From: Ruminococcaceae bacterium UBA3903
Lineage (GTDB): Bacteria > Bacillota > Clostridia > Oscillospirales > Acutalibacteraceae
Length of the DNA stretch: 18,613 nt
Assembly: GCA_002391625.1 (NCBI GenBank)
Contig: DGFJ01000037.1
Span: 1-18,613, forward strand
Direction of reading: 5' to 3'
Under the pieces are notes generated by a model that saw only the letters and a program-made list of their open reading frames with translations, did no database searches and had not been told where the DNA came from. This document shows, in pieces, positions 14,333-18,613 of this stretch. Made by a program: the position numbers and the translations under genes. Numbering within the stretch: position 1 is the stretch's first letter; every line of letters begins with the position of its first letter.

Positions 14333-14836
14333 ATGATTTGTAATGTATGTAAAAAAAATGAGGCTACTACTCATTATAAGTCCGTAGTAAACGGACAGGT
14401 AACAGAGCTGTGGTTATGCCCACATTGTGCCAACAAGGCTGGCTATAACAATGTTTTTAGCGATATGGCAACAGATTTCAGCAGTTTTTTAGGCAGCTTT
14501 TTAGGCAACGGCTTACCCTCACGAACCAGTGCCACACGATGCAGTAAATGTGGTTCATCCTTTGCGGATATTGCAAGGTCAGGTAAGGTGGGTTGTGCAG
14601 AATGTTATAAAGAATTTTACGACGAACTTTTACCATCTATTCAAAAAATGCATGGTAATATAGAGCATATGGGAAAGGTGGCAAGCCTTGGCAGCCCACA
14701 GGATAAGGTGAAAAGTCAGATAAATAAATATCACAGCCAGCTGGCACAGGCGGTTGCAAAGCAGGATTATGAAACAGCAGCTAAGCTAAGAGATAAAATA
14801 AAAGCTTTGGAGGAGGGACACATCAATGAAAAGTAA
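14333..14836 (+). CDS. mcsA: Protein-arginine kinase activator McsA
   Basis: A 167-residue zinc-finger protein that activates McsB and joins it to ClpC. Four CxxC pairs are intact: C3/C6, C29/C32, C70/C73 and C88/C91. A flexible segment (about 40-65) lies between the two zinc modules. The C-terminus is a UVR-type coiled coil, KQDYETAAKLRDKIKALEE, like that of UvrB and ClpC. The ribosome binding site is GGGGG at about 14321-14325. Its end overlaps mcsB by 11 nt, so they are translationally coupled. Confidence 0.95.
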   Translation: MICNVCKKNEATTHYKSVVNGQVTELWLCPHCANKAGYNNVFSDMATDFSSFLGSFLGNGLPSRTSATRCSKCGSSFADIARSGKVGCAECYKEFYDELLPSIQKMHGNIEHMGKVASLGSPQDKVKSQINKYHSQLAQAVAKQDYETAAKLRDKIKALEEGHINEK

Positions 14837-15848
14837 GTGGTACGAAAAAAGTGGTGAACAGGGTGACGTTATTATCAGTACCAGAATAAGACTAGCCAGA
14901 AACTTAGCAGAGTACCCCTTTCCATGTAAGCTGGATGTAGCTAAAAGAAAAGAAATAGCACAAAAGGTTAAGCTGGCGGTGGAAAACAGCAACTCCTATA
15001 TAGCACATGAATTTGACTATATAGATATGGGTAAAATCAGCGATATACAAGCTAGCTCCTTGGTAGAGCGACACCTAATTAGCCCTAACTTTACAATAGA
15101 CAGACAGGGTAAGGCTCTGTTGCTGACCAAGGATGAGTCTATAAGCATAATGATTAACGAGGAGGATCATCTGCGTATTCAGGTAATGACAGAGGGCTTA
15201 AACCTACAGCAGGCATATGACACAGCAGACCAAATAGATACACTTTTAGATAATACCTTGCATTTTGCTTTTGATAAAAAGCTAGGCTACCTTACACAGT
15301 GTCCAACAAACCTAGGCACAGGTATGCGAGCCTCTGCAATGCTACATCTGCCGGCATTACAAGGTATAAAGGCTGTAGAACGGTTGGAGGATAACCTGTC
15401 AAAGATAGGCCTTACATTGCGTGGTACATTTGGTGAGGGTACACAGGCAAGGGCAGGTCTTTATCAGCTGTCTAATCAGGTAACACTGGGATTGTCAGAA
15501 CAAACTGCCATAGATAATCTAAAAAATGTTGCAATGCAAATTGTGTCACAGGAGCATTCAGCCAGACAATCACTTTTAGAAAATGTTGAAGCGGATGATT
15601 ATATCAGCCGTAGCTTAGGCACACTTAAGTATGCCAAAATATTATCCTCTGATGAATGTATAAACCTGTTGTCGGCAGTGCGTCTAGGTGTGGCACAGGG
15701 ACTAATAAAGGATATTAGCTTAGACACTATTAACGGCTTAATGGTAGATATGCAGCCGTCAACCTTAATGGAAAGCCAAAGTGAGGAGCTGTCCCCACAG
15801 CAGCGTGATATTCTAAGGGGAAAAACCGTTAAAGAAAAACTACAATAA
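14826..15848 (+). CDS. mcsB: Protein arginine kinase McsB
   Basis: A 340-residue kinase of the guanidino-kinase fold that phosphorylates arginine residues and so marks proteins for ClpC-ClpP. Visible motifs are ISTRIRLARNL (nucleotide contact, near residue 20), NEEDHLRIQVM (glutamates of the active site), CPTNLGTGMRASAMLHLPAL from C159, and GTFGEGTQARAGLYQLSNQ for the phosphate and substrate loops. Near the end RDILRG (327-332) corresponds to the phospho-arginine-binding RDxxRA element, with Gly for the last Ala. It is slightly shorter than Bacillus McsB (about 363). GGAGG at 14813-14817, inside mcsA, acts as ribosome binding site. Confidence 0.96.
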   Translation: MKSKWYEKSGEQGDVIISTRIRLARNLAEYPFPCKLDVAKRKEIAQKVKLAVENSNSYIAHEFDYIDMGKISDIQASSLVERHLISPNFTIDRQGKALLLTKDESISIMINEEDHLRIQVMTEGLNLQQAYDTADQIDTLLDNTLHFAFDKKLGYLTQCPTNLGTGMRASAMLHLPALQGIKAVERLEDNLSKIGLTLRGTFGEGTQARAGLYQLSNQVTLGLSEQTAIDNLKNVAMQIVSQEHSARQSLLENVEADDYISRSLGTLKYAKILSSDECINLLSAVRLGVAQGLIKDISLDTINGLMVDMQPSTLMESQSEELSPQQRDILRGKTVKEKLQ

Positions 15849-15908
15849 CATAGGTACTGACATTGAAAAATTATTGTCTTGTACCTTGACATACAGGAGG
15901 TATGTATT

Positions 15909-18377
15909 ATGTACAATTTCAATGGATTTACAGAAAAAGCAAGCAAGGCAGTTAACTTAGGTATAGAATCCGCACAAAGCCTTGGTCACACATATATAGG
16001 TACAGAGCATATTTTACTGGGCTTACTACAGGAAAGCTCTAGCGTTGCCTATACAGCACTGGAGGAATCTGGTGTGACCTTTGAAAGGGTAGAAAACACA
16101 ATAAAAGATAAAATAGGTGTTGGCAGTGTAACTAAGCTAACACCACAGGACTTAACACCCAGAAGCAAACGTACCCTGCAAATGGCAGTTATGATAGCAT
16201 CTAGGATTGGTCATAACTATGTTGGTACAGAGCATATTTTGGTAGCATTGTTAGAGGATGGCGACAGCTACGCTGTTGCAATATTGCGTGAAATCGGCGT
16301 GCGTACAGAGGATATTATGAACTCAATTACCAATGAGCTAGGTGGAGATAACGGTGGCTATACATCACAGGGTATGGACGGCGTTTCATCACAGGGCGGT
16401 GAAAAGGGTAGTACCAAAACACTGGATAAGTTCGGTACAGACTTAACAGAAAAGGCAAAAAAAGGTGAGATAGACCCAGTTATCGGCAGACAAAAGGAGA
16501 TTGACAGGGTTATTCAAATACTTAGCCGTCGTACTAAAAACAACCCATGCTTAATTGGTGAGCCAGGTGTGGGTAAAACAGCAGTTGCTGAGGGCTTGGC
16601 ACTTAAAATTGCCAATAACGAGGTGCCGGAAATGCTAAAGGGCAAACGTGTAGTGGCACTAGACTTAACAGGAATGATAGCTGGTACTAAGTATCGTGGT
16701 GACTTTGAGGATAGGATAAAGGGTGCTATGGACGAGGTTAAAAAGTCTGGTAACATCATTTTATTTATTGACGAGCTGCACACTATCGTTGGTGCTGGCT
16801 CGGCTGAGGGTTCATCTGATGCCGCTAACATTCTTAAGCCATCCTTGGCTCGTGGAGATTTTCAAGTTATTGGTGCTACGACTATTAACGAATATCGAAA
16901 AAATATAGAAAAGGATGCGGCACTAGAAAGACGTTTTCAGCCTGTTATGGTAGGTGAGCCTACACAGGAGGAAGCAATAGAAATTTTAAAGGGCTTGCGT
17001 GACCGTTATGAGGCACACCACAAGGTTAAGATTACTGATGAGGCTATTGAACAGGCTGTTAAGCTGTCCTCCAGGTATATTACCGACAGGTATTTGCCTG
17101 ATAAAGCTATCGACTTAATAGATGAATCTGCATCTCGTGTACATTTAAATCAGCATACAGAGCCTGACGATTTAAAGAAAATGGAGAAGGAGATTGAGCG
17201 TTTAGAAAAGGAAAAATCCTCGGCTGTAAACGCACAGGACTTTGAATTGGCAGCCAAGCTTCGTGACCAGGAAAAGGACGCCAGAGAGCAGTATATGGCA
17301 CAGCAGGAAAAATGGAAAGAAAATCGTGTTCAGGGTAGCGATGAGGTTACAGGTGAGGATATTGCCACCGTTGTTTCAGGCTGGACAGGAGTTCCTGTTG
17401 TTCAGCTAACTCAGGAGGAAAGCGACCGTTTGCTGAAGATGGAGGATGTTTTACATCAAAGAATTATTGGTCAGGACGAGGCCGTAACAACTATTGCCAG
17501 AGCTATCCGCCGTGGCAGAGTAGGGTTAAAGGACCCTAAACGTCCGGTTGGCTCATTTATTTTCTTAGGCCCTACAGGCGTTGGTAAAACAGAGCTTTGT
17601 AAAGCCTTGGCGGAGGCTATGTTTGGTAACGAAAACAACATGATTAGGCTGGATATGTCCGAGTTTATGGAAAAACACACTGTATCCAAGCTGGTTGGCT
17701 CTCCTCCTGGCTATGTTGGTTATGACGAGGGTGGTCAGCTGACAGAAAAGGTTCGCCGCCATCCGTATTCTGTTATCCTGTTTGATGAAATTGAAAAGGC
17801 ACATCCAGATGTTTTTAATATGCTGCTGCAAATTTTGGATGATGGCAGATTAACAGATTCACAGGGCAGGACAGTGGATTTTAGGAACACCGTTATTATA
17901 ATGACCTCTAACGTAGGTGCCAGAGCGATTACCAATGAAAACCCAAACAACCTAGGCTTTGCATATGGTGATGACACAAAGGACGGTCAGGAAAAAATGA
18001 CAGCAGATAAAATTAGGGAAACCGTTATGGAGCAGCTAAAGCAAACCTTTCGTCCAGAGTTTCTAAATCGTGTTGACGATATAATAGTGTTCAATAAATT
18101 AAATCAGGGTGAAATCGCCAGCATAGCCAAGGGTATGCTAGAAACACTGAAAAAACGTTTAGCAGATATGGACGTTACTATTAGCTTTACAAACGAGGCT
18201 GTAAGGATGATTGCCAAGGTGGGCTTTGACCCTGTATATGGTGCCAGACCTTTACGTCGTGCTATTGTTTCTAAAATAGAGGATACTTTGTCTGAAAAAA
18301 TTTTGGAAGGTTGGATTAAGTCAGGGGATACGGTGGTATGTGACTATAAGGATGACACATTTGTTTTTGAAAAATAA
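15909..18377 (+). CDS. clpC: ATP-dependent Clp protease ATPase subunit ClpC
   Basis: An 822-residue Hsp100 unfoldase that feeds phospho-arginine-tagged and McsA/McsB-bound proteins to ClpP. I chose ATG 15909, 8 nt after a perfect AGGAGG (15895-15900); an upstream in-frame TTG would include that site. Two Clp N repeats (about 5-145) are followed by ATPase 1, with Walker A GEPGVGKT (217-224) and Walker B ILFIDELHT. A UVR-containing middle domain has DFELAAKLRDQEKDAREQY. ATPase 2 has Walker A GPTGVGKT (554-561) and Walker B VILFDEIEKAH. The tripeptide LGF in NNLGFAYG matches the ClpP-docking loop. Length and motifs are complete. clpP is not in the window. Confidence 0.98.
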   Translation: MYNFNGFTEKASKAVNLGIESAQSLGHTYIGTEHILLGLLQESSSVAYTALEESGVTFERVENTIKDKIGVGSVTKLTPQDLTPRSKRTLQMAVMIASRIGHNYVGTEHILVALLEDGDSYAVAILREIGVRTEDIMNSITNELGGDNGGYTSQGMDGVSSQGGEKGSTKTLDKFGTDLTEKAKKGEIDPVIGRQKEIDRVIQILSRRTKNNPCLIGEPGVGKTAVAEGLALKIANNEVPEMLKGKRVVALDLTGMIAGTKYRGDFEDRIKGAMDEVKKSGNIILFIDELHTIVGAGSAEGSSDAANILKPSLARGDFQVIGATTINEYRKNIEKDAALERRFQPVMVGEPTQEEAIEILKGLRDRYEAHHKVKITDEAIEQAVKLSSRYITDRYLPDKAIDLIDESASRVHLNQHTEPDDLKKMEKEIERLEKEKSSAVNAQDFELAAKLRDQEKDAREQYMAQQEKWKENRVQGSDEVTGEDIATVVSGWTGVPVVQLTQEESDRLLKMEDVLHQRIIGQDEAVTTIARAIRRGRVGLKDPKRPVGSFIFLGPTGVGKTELCKALAEAMFGNENNMIRLDMSEFMEKHTVSKLVGSPPGYVGYDEGGQLTEKVRRHPYSVILFDEIEKAHPDVFNMLLQILDDGRLTDSQGRTVDFRNTVIIMTSNVGARAITNENPNNLGFAYGDDTKDGQEKMTADKIRETVMEQLKQTFRPEFLNRVDDIIVFNKLNQGEIASIAKGMLETLKKRLADMDVTISFTNEAVRMIAKVGFDPVYGARPLRRAIVSKIEDTLSEKILEGWIKSGDTVVCDYKDDTFVFEK

Positions 18378-18479
18378 CACATTTAAGCTGAAAAGGTTAT
18401 GTTTCTAAGATTGCTTGTTATTAGAAAAAATTAGGATATTTGTAAATAGTTGGAGTAAACACCAAATGAAAGATATATT

Positions 18480-18510
18480 CAAGGGGCAGCGTTAAGCTGT
18501 CCCTTGTCTT
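18480..18510 (+). terminator. Terminator-like hairpin after clpC
   Basis: CAAGGGGCAGC (18480-18490) pairs with GCTGTCCCTTG (18496-18506), an 11-bp stem with one G-U over a GTTAA loop. Only TCTT follows, so the T-tract is weak. It lies about 100 nt after the clpC stop. The remaining bases to the window end hold no gene that I can see. Confidence 0.65.
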
Positions 18511-18613
18511 AATGTATTAAGCCGTATGGGTGTTTTTACACGCTCTATTTTCTTGCTGTTATATTTATTATAGAGCTATATATTATAATATATAACAAAA
18601 ACAGGTACAGAGG

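Noticed and set aside
18577..18594. 18-bp perfect palindrome made only of A and T near the right edge
   Set aside because: Simple A/T alternation makes such palindromes common in A+T-rich spacers, and the window ends before any neighbouring gene can be seen.

Overview
The window looks like chromosomal DNA from a low-GC, Gram-positive member of the Clostridia, probably an Oscillospiraceae/Ruminococcaceae-like gut anaerobe. Support comes from sortase-anchored pili, a ctsR-mcsA-mcsB-clpC operon with CtsR operators, a NusG-II/Gx-transporter/ApbE cluster, A+T-rich intergenic DNA and Gram-positive style ribosome binding sites. The assignment is an inference from gene content; no rRNA or species marker is present.

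Layout. (1) 88-813, minus strand: a small flavodoxin-fold oxidoreductase and, upstream of it, tRNA-Leu(CAA) with its own promoter and terminator. (2) 1008-1778: a monocistronic gene for an unrecognised 215-residue protein with an unusual N-terminal tetrad repeat, ended by a 19-bp terminator hairpin. (3) 1886-9295: a pilus locus. A promoter is followed directly by a leader that can fold into a compact three-way junction. Then come a large fibro-slime/Spy0128-type tip adhesin with a non-canonical MPPAG sorting signal, an intercistronic hairpin, an LPVTG backbone pilin, a terminator-like hairpin, a second promoter, and two overlapping class C sortase genes. (4) 9296-9592: apparently non-coding DNA with a 17-bp imperfect inverted repeat. 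(5) 9593-13507: an operon of a NusG-domain-II membrane protein, a Gx-family membrane protein, an ApbE flavin transferase lipoprotein and a B12-binding radical SAM protein. (6) 13429-18506: the class III heat-shock operon ctsR-mcsA-mcsB-clpC, with CtsR boxes at and around its promoter and a second box-free promoter nearer the gene.

How the genes work together. The two sortases should polymerise the LPVTG backbone and attach the large adhesin at the tip. The NusG-II/Gx/ApbE trio resembles modules that deliver FAD outside the membrane and covalently flavinylate extracytosolic proteins, although no acceptor protein is in the window. CtsR represses its operon until stress; McsA/McsB inactivate CtsR and tag proteins with phospho-arginine for degradation by ClpC with ClpP (clpP lies elsewhere).

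The most interesting items are the structured pilus leader RNA, the tip adhesin with its odd sorting signal, the orphan flavinylation-like operon with a radical SAM partner, the inverted-repeat element at 9391-9468, and the unusual position of one CtsR box.
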